Shown here piece by piece: positions 26,601 to 38,600 of a stretch of DNA of 64,000 bases; the stretch's first letter is position 1, and every line of letters starts with the position of its first letter. The DNA is taken from positions 1,340,333 through 1,404,332 of the forward strand of contig LNAC01000278.1 in NCBI GenBank assembly GCA_002007465.1, given 5' to 3'. The notes beneath the pieces were generated by a model. That model saw nothing but the letters and a program-made list of their open reading frames with translations, made no database searches and had not been told where the DNA came from. The position numbers and the translations under genes are program-made. The stretch is from Ailurus styani (taxonomy: Eukaryota > Chordata > Mammalia > Carnivora > Ailuridae).

Positions 26601-29600
26601 TTCGAGCCTCACAGTTTTTAGCTTCAAGTCCCTATGCCGCCACCAAATCTGTTAAAAAAAAAAAACAATTCCCCCGAGTCAATGTGAAGATCTCATGGCT
26701 TTATTTAATGATTCATGAATCAGACACCACCCCACCCAGCAAGAAGAGGGGAGCTCTGGGAGCTTTACAAATGGCAGATGTTTGTTGGAAAGAGGACAGG
26801 GCAGGAAGTTTATTAGCCAAAGGAAATGACTGTTCCAGGCAAAGTTGCTTTCCCCTAGGAGAAGAGTGGCCATCTTGCAGATTGCCTCATCTTCTTTTGA
26901 AGGGTGGAGAGGGCCCACGGGGCAGGCTCATTAGCACCCATCAGAAAATTCCTCTGGCTGGTTAAGGTTACATTTCTGGGGAAGGTTGAAATTATATTAG
27001 GTATTAAGCCCCAGTTTGGGGACTCAGCCTAAGTGACACCCATTGGGGGACTGTGGATTTCTTTCTAACAGCAGTATTGGAATGACGATAAACAAATAGA
27101 TAATTGGCTTAGAATAGAGGGCCCAGAAATAGAACTACATATACATGGTCAGTTGTGGGTTTTTTGTTGTTGTTGTTTTTGTTTTGTTTTTTGAGAGAGA
27201 GTGTGCATGTGAGAGTGAGGTGGGGAGGAGCAAAGAGAGGGTGAGAGAATACCAAGCAGGCTCCATGCTCAGCACAGAGCCCAATGCGGGGCTCAGTCTC
27301 AGGACCCTAAAATCAGGACCTGAGCTGAGATCAAGAGTTGTACACTTAACTGACTGAGCCACCCAAGCACTGCCATGGTCAAGTGATTCTTAATGGACAT
27401 ACCAAAGTAATTTCGTGGAGTTAAAGAAGTCTTTTCAGTAAATGGTGCTGAAAGAAGTGGAAAGACATAGAGAAAAAGTTACTTTTGGACATTTTGTACC
27501 AGGACTCTTAGACCACACACAAAAAGTTACTCGAAGGGGCGCCTGGGTGGCTTAGTCAGTTAAATGTCTGCCTTCAGCTCAGTTCATGGGATCAAGCCCT
27601 GCATAGGGCTCCCAGCTCAGTGGGGAGTCTTCTCCCTCTGCAACTCCCCCTGCTTGTGCTTGTTCTCTCTTTCTCTCTCAAATAAATAAACAAAATCATT
27701 TCATAACAAAGTAGCTTATGGTTCCAGAAATCAGATTGCATGAGTTGGAGATTGATCAGAAGGGGGCTTGAGGGCACTTTCTGAAATGAAAGAAATGGTC
27801 TATACTTTGAAAGGGGTGGTGGTTGCTTGAACATCTATATTTGTTAAAGGTCCCTAATTGTATGTTTAAGATCTGTATATTTCACTCTATGTAAATTTTA
27901 CTTCAGTAAAAATAAAAGGAATCCCTTATATTCTAATCTAGACAGAGTGGCAAGATGTTTTAATTTTAAAAAGAAAGACTGTAGAGCAGTATGCTATATA
28001 CTACCTTTTGAATAAAAAGGAGGATAAATCCTAAGTGTAATTTAGGTGTTTTTATACATATAAGTGTGCATGTGTGTATGTATTTATATACCTATTTGTT
28101 TGTGTAACTGTTACAGCAAACAAATATAGCCTATAGGGTGTAGTCAGAAAACAACTTTATTTTTGTGTGGGTTTTTTTTATTATTGGAGTATAACATATA
28201 ATTATGTTAGTTTTAGGTATACAGCATATTGATCCAACAATTCTATACATTACTCAGTGCTCACCATGATAAGTGTACTTACCATCTATCACCAAAGCTA
28301 TTCCAATATTATTGACTGTATTGCCTATACTGTAAGTTTCATCTCCATGACTTTTTTATTTTATAACTGGGTTTTTGTACCTCTTAATCCCCTTTTATCT
28401 ATTTCACTGTCCCCCTACCCTCCTCCCCTCTGACAACCATAAGTTTGTTTTGTGTATTTATGCGTCTGTTTTGGGGGTTGTTTCTTTGTTCATTTTTTTG
28501 TTTTTAGATTCCACATATAAGTGAAATCATACAGTATTTGTCTTTCTCTCACTGACTTATTTCATTTAGCATAATAACTGCTAGGTCCATCCATGCTCTG
28601 GCAGATGGCAAGATGTCATTCTTTTTATGGCTGGGTAATATTCCGTTGTTTAAATATAGCACCTCTTCTTTATCCATCTATTGATGGACACTTGGGTTGC
28701 TTCCATATTTTGGCTATTCTAATGCTGCAAAACCATAGGGGTGTATATGTATATTAGCATTTTTGTTTTGGGGGGGTAAACACCCCATGGTGGAATTACT
28801 GGATAATATGGGAATTTTATTTTTCATTTTGAGAGGAACCTCCATACCGTTTCCCACAGTGGCTACACCTATTTACACTCCCACCAACAGTGCACAAGGG
28901 TTCCTTTTACTCCACATTCTCGCCAACATTTATTTCTTGTCTTTTGATTTTAGCCATTCTGACAGGAGTAAGGTAAAATTTCATGGTGATTTTGGTTTGC
29001 ATTTCCTTGATGATTACTGATGTTGAGCATCTTTTCATGCATTTTGTGGCATCTGTATGTTTTCTTTGGAAAACTCTCTGTTCAGGTCTTCTGCCCTCAT
29101 TTTAATTGGATTATTTGGGGGTTTTGGTGTTAAATAAGTTCTTTATCTATTTTAGATACTACCCTTCTATCATATATTATCTGCAGATATCTTCTCCCAT
29201 TCAGGAGATTGCCTTTTTGTTTGTTGATGGCTTCCTTCACTGTGCAGAAGCTTTTCATTTTGGTGTAGTCCCAATAGTTGATGTTTGCTTTTGCTTCCCT
29301 TATGTCTCTGAGGAGACATATCTAGAAAAATGTTGCTAAGACCAATATCAAAGAAATTGCTGCTTGTGTTTTCTTTCAGCAGTTTTATGGTTTCATGTCT
29401 CACCTTTAGGTCTTTAATCCATTTTGAGTTTACTTTTGTGTGGTGTTAGAAAGTGGTCCAGTTTCATTCTTTTGCATAGAGCTTCAGTTTTCCCAACATC
29501 ATTTATTGAGAGACTATCTTTTCTCTGTTGTATATTCTTCCCTCTTTTGTCGTAGATGCATTAAACATAAATATGTGGATTTATTTCTGGGCTTTCTGCT

Positions 29601-32567
29601 GTTTTCTTGATCTATGTGTCTATTTTTGTGCCAATACCATACTGTTTGGATTACTACACGTTTGTAGTATGTCTTGAAATCTAGGATTGTGATACCTCCA
29701 GCTTTGTTCTTCTGTCTCAAGCTTGCTTTGGCTATTCAGGGTCTTTTGTAGTTCTGTACATACTTGAGGATTATTTGTTCTAGTTCTATGAAAAATGCTG
29801 TTGGTATTTTGATAGGGATTGCACTGAATCTATAGATTGCTTTGGGTAGTATGGACATTTTAACAATATTAATTTTTCCAGTCCTTGAGCATGGAATATC
29901 TTCTCATTTGTGTTGTCTTCAATTTCTTTCATCTATATTTTGTAGTTTTCAAAGACTAGGTCTTTCACCTCCTTGGTTAAGTTAGTTTCTAGGTATTTTA
30001 TTCTCTTTGGTGGAGTTGTAAATGAAATTGTTAATTTCTCTTTCTCTGTTTTCTACTTTCTTTCTGTCTCTTTAAGTTTATTCAGTGGAGCTAGTTTTTT
30101 CTTTGTCCCTGAATGAAAACACTGCTCTGGTTACTTTTAAGTAATAATTACTCAGTCACTTTAAATGGTAAGAGATACTTTCCATTCAGTAATTAAAATG
30201 TTCTTCCCAAGATGATAGACTTCGGATTTGACTGACAGTTGAAACTTCTCCCTCCCCCAGCTTGGGCCAGGAACAGATGGGAAGGCTTTCATCAGGGAAG
30301 GGGGCTGCAGTCCTCCCTCTCCTCCTCCTCACCCTCACCTCTTCCTCTCACAGTCGGCTGAAGCAGGCTTCTGATTCTCGGGGTTCCCCTACACCCCCTA
30401 GTGGAATTACTGGATAATATGGGGATTTTATTTTTAATTTTGAGAGGAACCTCCATACCGTTTCCCACAGTGGCTACACCTGTTTACATTCCCACCAACA
30501 GTGCACAAGGGTTCCTTTTTCTCCACATCCGTGCCAACATTTATTTCTTGTCTTTTGATTCTAACCATTCTGACAGGAGTAAGGTAACATTTCCGGTGAT
30601 TTTGGTTTGCATTTCCTTGATTATTAATGATGGGTCAGGTTTGGCACAGCAAAAGTGAAGAGGCCTAAGAGGGAACAGGAACATTTTTATTGGACAGATA
30701 CTAGTACTAATTTTCTGGGCGTGGGAGATGTTCCAGCCAGCCTTCTCCCATGGACATGTTTTGGGTTCTTTGGAGACTTCCCATCACTCTGGCTGTCTCA
30801 GCTGCAGTGTTCTCACATAATCAAATGCATCTCTGTCCTGGCTGGTCTTTGCTAAGTCTTCCCTGGTCCTGGGACATTAAGCAGCCACTTCCAACTTCTT
30901 TCTGCTAAGGGGCCCACAGTTTTTCATGTAACTGTCTTGGACACCAAGCACACTAGTCTGTACTTCTCAGGGCTCAGACCTTAACCGTGGGATCATCTAA
31001 GCCCTCTGAGTTTTCTAGGAAACTCTTCTCATCTGACTTAGGAGTGATATCTCTAACCCTCTTTCCCTTGGGGACAGGAATGGATTCACATGAACATTCT
31101 CTCGAAAAACAAATACAAAGCAAACAAATGACTCTTTAGAATTGCTCTTTTACATGATTCAGTGTGCTATCAATACCTGTACAGAGTCAACTTTACTGTG
31201 TTTCCAAATAAAAAATAAAATCAAGGTATCAAGAATGTAGACTATGACAAATGAGTTTAACTTAATACAAATGTATGACATAACCTCAACTGAAGAGGGG
31301 AGAGAGAAAAGGAGCTGACCTAAGTAACTGGAAAACAGCTTTGTGACCAAATACTGTGAACTAAAGACAAAAATAACTGTACATAAGCACCATGCTCTAA
31401 TGGGTAAGTTTGTTTCTCACAGAGGTACTAGTTAGCATTTTGAAAGTACATACTAGGGTTGATTATAAGAGGACCTAGGATCGGTGACACCCCAGTAGCG
31501 ATGAGCATACCTAGTACCCAGATACTGGTTTCTAAATACCATTTCCAAGGACTCCTTGGAGAAATGACTGATTTTAGGGCTTGGATAAGGAAAATACAAT
31601 ATACGGATGGCGTAATCTTGCAGAACCTGAAAGTGAGGATGTATTCAAGGAAACAAAGGTGGGGCATGTCAAAGTTACCCAGGGGCCAGCCTGAGAGACC
31701 TCCTAGTGGCCAAAGCTGGAATGATTTGAGCAATAGAATAATGATCGTACTAGATTATACCCTAAAGAATAAAGTAAATATCCATGATTGAATAAATAAA
31801 AGGGGGAGGGCACAGAGGAATAAATCTTTACAGAAGAATCTCAAGTAATGTTTGTGGATACTTCCCACTTAATTTCCCTCCCCTTGAGAGTGGGCTGGGC
31901 CTAGTGACTCACTCCCAAAGTCTCTAGAAAAATAGTAACATGACAGCAGAGAAACCTGACAGATACCAACCACCTGAGCCAAGTGATCAAGGTTAACTTC
32001 ACTAGTGATGTCATGCTGTTGTCATGTTCCCCATTATGATTGTATGGAAAGAGCACTTCACCGCTGTGGTGTTCTTCCCCAAATCCATAACTGCAGTCCA
32101 ATTATGAGAAAACATGAGGGACAGTTTACCAAATACCTGACCATGAACCTTCAAAAGTGTCAAGATCATGGGAAATGAAACCTAAGGAATTGTCATGGGC
32201 CAAAGGAGACATGACAACTAAATGCAGCATGGCATCCTGGATTGTATTCTGGAAGAGGGGGAAGAAAAAAATACATTAGTGAAAAGTGGTAAAATCCAAG
32301 TAAAGACTGTAGTTTAGTTAATAGTACAGTACCAATGCTTATTTCTTAATTTTCACAAATGTACTGTGGTTATGTTATGTACAATGTTAGGGGAAGGTGA
32401 GTGAGGTATACACAGGAACTCTCCATAGCATCATAGCAAGTTTTCTGTAACTCAAAAATTTCTCCAAAATTAGAAGTTTATTTTCTAAAATGTTCTTCTA
32501 ATCTCCAACTCTGAGCCCTTTTACAGTTTCGGTGTGGGTGAGGGGTTTAAAAATAACCAGTTTTCTA

Positions 32568-32602
<35 letters not shown>

Positions 32603-35600
32603 GCAAGCCCAGCATGGTGGGGTCTTACATCCCATTTTGAAGTATAATTTCTATTATCTTTGAGCTTCAGCTGTGAAGTTCCATTTAAATTTCCTGTCAC
32701 ACACACATACGTTTTAAAAAGTCTCTAGAATGAAATATACAGGAGCACCTGGCTGGCTCAGTCGTTAGAGCACACGACTCTTGATCTCAGGGGTGTGAGT
32801 TTGAGCCCCATATTGGGGATAGAGTTTACTTTTTAAAAAAATGGGGGATCCTGGGTGGCTCAGTCAGTTAAGCAACCAACTTCTGATTTCGGCTCAGGTC
32901 ATGATCTCAGGGTCCTGGGATCGAGCCCCATGTTGGGCTCCATGCTCAGCGGTGAGTCTGCTTCAGGATTCTCTCCCTGTCTCTCTCTCTCTCTCTCCCC
33001 TCCTTCCCCACCCTTCCCTTCCACTGCTCACTCACACAGGCATTCTCTCTTTCTAAAATAAGTAAATCTTAAATAAAAAAGAGAATGATATGCTAGAAAC
33101 CAAAACTGGCTGCCTGCGAAGAAATGCATTTTTCCTCAAAGAGAAAAAAAAAATGGCCATTTTTTTTTTACTATTTATTTATTCTCTTGTACTTTTTGGA
33201 ATTTGACTCATGTGAATGTATTATACCTTCAAATTTTTTAATTAGGGAAAAGCTGCTTATTTGTATTATTCCCCACTTCTTGAATCACTGTTCAGTGACT
33301 CAGGAGCTATTTTCTGTAATGTTGTGACTTCCTGAGAAGGATTCTTCCATATGTTCTACATTGTGTTCATTCAAAGTTCAGAAGCCATTTTTTTCTTCAT
33401 GACAATATAATACTGTTTGCATTTGGGTTCTCCCATGTTTCACCCTCACACATTTCAAAAAAGCACTTGGTTTTTGGCAGTTTGTCAGATAATTTGGTAT
33501 GTCATGTGTTGGGATTATTTCCAATGTTGGGACCCAAGAAAGGAAGGAAAGGCAGGGTCTTGTGAAGGTGCTTGTGGCCTCATTAAGAGTCATTAGGATG
33601 AACATCCCTGAGCATTTTTATATTTCAGGAAGAGGCCCCCAAAGAGCCAGCTTTTTCATCTACCCAAGGCAGTCACCTGCCACAGCTTTATCCATACATT
33701 CATCACTCCCAAGTACCCATTCTGTTCAGAGCAAGCCTCTCAACCCTTATTTACCTCCTTAAAGAGCATAGAATAAAGCGGGCCATTTCATTGACACAGC
33801 TTCCAATCGAACCAGCCCTTGTGTCTAATGGTTCCTTTAATTTTTTTTTAAGATTTTATTTATTTATTTGTCAGAAAGAGAGAGAGTGAGCACAAACAGG
33901 GAGAGCAGCAGGCAGAGGAAGAAGCAAACTCTCTGCTGAGCAAGGAGCCCAACACATGACTCGATCCCAGGACCCTGGGTTCATGACCTGAGCCGAAGAC
34001 AGACGCTTAACTGACTGAGCCACCCAGGCGTCCCATGTCTAACAGTTCCTTAAAGACACGCAACTCTTGGGCGCCTGGGTGGCTCAGTGGGTTAATGCCT
34101 CTGCTTTCGGCTCAGGTCATGATCTCAGGGTCCTGGGATCGAGGCCCGCATCGGGCTCCCTGCTCGGCGGGGAGCCTGCTTCCCCCCCTCTCTCTCTGCC
34201 TGCCTCTCTGCCTCCTTGTGATCTCTCTCCCTCTGTGAAATAAATAAATAAAATCTTAAAAAAAAAAAAAAGACACGCAACTCTTGTGTTGGTGTTGGTA
34301 GTTTGTGTCTCGGAAGGGCCACGACGGGAGAGTCAGATGTCACCCTCCGAGTGCAGATTTCTGGCTGCTCTGGGTTCACATCATCGTTCCCCACCCAGAG
34401 CATCGGCTGATTACTGGAGCAGAGAATAGCCCCCTGGCTTTCTAAAGTGTACTTTGCAAACAGGATGCTAAACTTCTTTTTATTACTGCAGATCTTAGGT
34501 TTTCTTGGTTGTTGAGAATTTTAAATAAATATTTTTTTTAAGTCAAGTCATTAAATAAACATCTCTGCCATTTGTTCTTTCCTTTCTAGCAAGTCTTTCC
34601 CCTTGTTTAACCGATGCGTCCCTCAAACGCCTGAGTGCTACTCCTTGTTTGCATCTGTTTTGATAAATGATGTCAACATCCTCCATCGAATTTTGAGTGG
34701 AATAATGTCGGGAAGAGACACAATCCTCGGCCTGTGTATCTTTGCATTAGGTAATTTTCAGTTAATTTTCTTACAGTGACTGTGCCGAAGTTTCAAGCAC
34801 TTACGTATGTTGTTCAGTGAAAGTTAGCCTCTTGACTTAAAGATAAAAGTTCACATATTTTCTTCATAAATGTTTTCAGTGTTTTAGGTTCGGGTGGGAG
34901 AGGGGACAATAGAATTAGGGGAACGCCATCTGGCTCTCTGCCAACAGGCCTCACTGAGCATGGGTTTACCCTTAATATAGCGGCCATGTTCCAGAGCCTG
35001 GTCCTCAGCTCTGCATAAAGAGGGGGTGTGCAAAGCCATGAAAATTACAACTGTCAGGGGAACCAGAAATGCATGTCTTCTGGCCAGAATGCCCTCTTCC
35101 CATAAGCAGGCCAGGTCAGAAGGCCACTTGGTGAGCAAGGGAAGGAGGCACATGCATCCATGTTAAATAGCCTCAGACAGCAAGGGCCTGATATAGCCAA
35201 CTGCCTGCTTTGAGTTGTAGGCAGGTCAAGGCCTAGAGCCAGGACATGCCTCTTCCAGGCATTTCTGGAAGCAGCTTCCCCCGCTCCTGACCCCTTAACT
35301 TCCTATTTGCTGCCTTCCAACTTGATGAACCCCTTTAAGAGTCAACTTTGTCTTTGAACAGATGAATGCATTCTGCCGTTGTGGCCAGTAATGATGGCCT
35401 GCTCTCCACCCCCTTCTCCAGTGGCTGCGCCCCAGCCTTTAGGTTGAAAGAAATTCTATGGTCAGCCGTGATTTTGCCAGTTTACAAATTGAGTTTTCCA
35501 TAATTCCATTACCAAAGGGTTACTAATTCCTGAATGCCTGGGGATGCTTAACTCGTCCCATTATGTAACTTCCCGATTTCTTAGGACCCAAATGTGCCAG

Positions 35601-38600
35601 GTCTTGTGCTTACTGTTAACTCATTAAAACCTCATCAGAATCCTGTCACCATTTGTAGGAGGGGAAACTGAGGCTTAAAGAGGTTAAGCGACTTGGCCAA
35701 AGTCGTGCTGTGACTAGACTGGGTGGTAGAGCCAAGACTTAACCCAGATGTGTTCTGATCCCCAAACCCATGTTCTTAACCACTATACCGAAATATCTAT
35801 ATGCAATCCTGATTTCTTGTTTAGAGAAAAAGTAAAATAGTATATATAAGTTCACTGAAATGCTTAACATAAATTCATAAGCTTAAAAGCCCATGTACTG
35901 GACAATAATATGCAGGTTTTTTACATAGACAACTTACCAAAACATTAGAACCTTAAATTTTTCATTTCTAAAGGCATTAATTTTTCATATTTAATAAGAA
36001 TACCTGAGAACATTTAAAGTTGAAAGTACATAAGTGCAATAAAAAGTCAAAAGAATTAAGTATGGTTTACAAAAAATTTTTTTAAATGGTCTATTTGGAC
36101 TTAAAAAAAAACCACTTTGTCGAGGGGTGCCTGACAGTCAATTAAGCATCAGTCAATTAAGCATCTTACTTAGGTTCAGGTCATGATCTGGGATTGGGCT
36201 CCATGCTCAACAGGGAGTCTGCTTGTCCTTCTCCCTCTCCACCTCTGCTCATGTTCTCTCTCTTTCGCTCTCAAATAAATGAGTTCTTCAAAAAAAAAAT
36301 TGGGGTATTTGGGAATAAGACCTAATTAACAAAAACACATTTTTTTTCATTCAAGAAAAATGCTAGGGCTTCAGAAACTGGCTTACTGTAGCAGACTGAA
36401 TTTGTATATGCTTCAGACACCCCGGGTGGGTCTTGTTTGTTTAGTAGATGTCTAGGATATTTAGACATCGAAGGGACTCCTCAGCCCTCCCTCTTCTGGG
36501 AGTCATGATAGCCCTCCCATCATCACCCTCACACCTTGACTGCCGTTGGGGTTTATATGTTCACTTGATTTTTCAGCCTTGTCTTTGGCCATGATGGTCA
36601 CCTTCCGATTCATCACCACCCTCCTGGTTCACATTTTCATCACACTGATCATCTCGGGACTGTTGTGTAAGTATTTCTGCTTGATGGATTTCTTTTTGAT
36701 TAAATGCAAAGCCTTTCCATTAAGTATGAAACTTAAAAGTTGACATTCCTGAGCTGAATCAGAGTCTCTTATCCAACCCCGTCATTTCACATACAAGAAA
36801 AGTCAGAGCCAGAGAGAACAAATGGAGTTGCTTATGTCATGCAGATAATAGCCAAGTTGATGCCGGTCTGTGGTCTCTGCAGCTCTCTGCTGCCACGGAG
36901 ATGGGCCTGCCCGTCCAGCAGTCCTCATGGCCATACTATTAACAGACGACTCCAAGGCTTGTTGGAACGAATGCCTGCTTTTCAAGAATGTCTTCTGAAC
37001 TTTCCCATCAGCATTGACATGTAGGTCCCCATGCAAAGGCACTAGTCTAAAAAGATTCGGGCCCTGAGCTGGGGTACAGTCCCAGAGACCCCCCTGTGCC
37101 CACTGGTTCCCCTTCTGTCGCTGGAATGTGGGCCCATCAGACGTTGTCAGGAAAGGGAGTCTGAGAGGTAAGGGCACGCAGGAAGTTCAAGGTGGCAGCT
37201 GTTTACCAACTGGCATGGGATACTGGAACGTTTAATAGGCACAGCAGCTCATGATGGACCCTTTCCCGCCTGGGACAAGTAAAGACCAATGTGACCTTCC
37301 TCTAGTCAGCATGGGGGTGTTGTAGGTGGCAGGCAGTGCTTAAACAGAGGGCATGTGCAAGGTCAGGCTCTCCACCCAGACTTGTGAGTGCCACACTGAC
37401 ATCACGAGTCCCTCAGGGGGCAGCACCAGGGGAGCTCAGTGGGCAGTTTAGACTTTGGACTTTAGCAGTGTCCCCTCACTGCCCGGCCCACGCGCTTTCC
37501 GCCCTGCTCACACCTAAACCCGGTCTGCGGGCTGGGCTGACAGGAGGCACCTGTGTTCTAGAATCCCCGCCCTGTGCCTCCCAAAGACAGGCAGCCAGTG
37601 TGGGCCCGGACAGTCCTTGGGGGGGCTACCCTGGCCTTGGCCCGCTCTTCTGAAGGGTCATTTGTCACACATAAAGCCCCAGGCCTGTGGGACCCACTGC
37701 CCAAGCCAGGCCACCCCATGTGTGGACTCATGCTGGCGGGATGGGGGGGAGGCTGGTTACCCCATGCGTGTGCCCTGAACTGCCCGGTGTTTTGCTTTCT
37801 AGTTGTCTGCGGTGTCTTATGGTGGCTGTATTATGACTATACCCATGACCTCAGCACAGAACTGGACACAGAAAGGGAAAATATGAAGTGTTTGCTGGGG
37901 TTTGCTCTTGTATCTACAGTAATCACGGTAAGAAACGCCCTTCCAGCAGGAGGACTAGTGGCCTGTTAGAACTCTGAAATCCAAATAATTGGATCGTAAC
38001 CAAAAACAACTAGAATTAGGGTGTTGTTTTTTTATTAACCTCAGAGTGTGCATACATAATAGTATGGTGAATGTACATAATGTTCACTGCATTCTCTTTT
38101 TTATTTGCAATACCCACATAGGACTAAATCAAAACCTTCCCCCAAGAAAACAGGGGAAAAGGCCTTACCTTCTTCCCAGGTCATTTCTGCCAGCTCTCAG
38201 AGGTCGATGTGTTCCTTGTGCTGATTCATGTTCCTTAAACACAGTAGAACCATTTTTGCCCACAAGTCACAGTAAGGTGGATGCCAGGGGAGAGGGGGAC
38301 AGAGTTACGGTAGTTCCTGTTTCCTGTTTGTGAGGAGCCTCCCCCTTCCAGCCCATGGGTGCTCTGCCCCCTCCAGGGTGTGGCGGCTCCCACTGCCCTT
38401 GAACAGAGAGCCCTTTATTTCCACACCCGCTGGCCGCTGGGTGATCCTGGTGTGCAGAGAACCCGCCTCCCCTGTGAATGCCCTAGTTGAAAACCGGCAA
38501 ACAGAATGTTGAGGCAGCAGATACGGGTTGTTCAGGAGGAGAGAGCTTAGAAAATCATTCAGGTCGATCCTCCGGGGGGGCATTAAAATTGCTGGAATCA

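Larger units (their letters stand above)
21026..27070 (-). mobile_element. Degenerate class I (gamma-type) endogenous retrovirus, antisense, nested in LINE-1
   Basis: Two related LTRs in the same orientation (21026-21421 and 26650-27070) bracket about 5.2 kb. On the minus strand the order is LTR, a primer-binding-site-like stretch, untranslated/gag-region sequence, an integrase-like remnant, a transmembrane-envelope-like remnant, LTR. Both LTRs end TG...CA. Flanking bases GTGG (21022-21025) and GCAG (27071-27074) fit a decayed 4-bp target duplication, the size usual for this class, and the flanks rejoin as continuous L1. Every reading frame is broken, the LTRs are clearly diverged and gag/protease/RT are not recognisable, so it is old and incapable of expression as a virus. 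The family is not assigned. Confidence 0.82.
27075..28140 (+). mobile_element. LINE-1 right part of the split copy plus old L1 3' tails, with two SINEs
   Basis: 27075-27156 and 27374-27536 continue the L1 ORF2 order broken at 21025. 27705-27910 carries an ancient L1 3'UTR-like pattern (GGTGGTGGTTGCTTGAACAT, GTAAATTTTACTTCAGTAAA). Boundaries between copies are uncertain. Confidence 0.6.
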
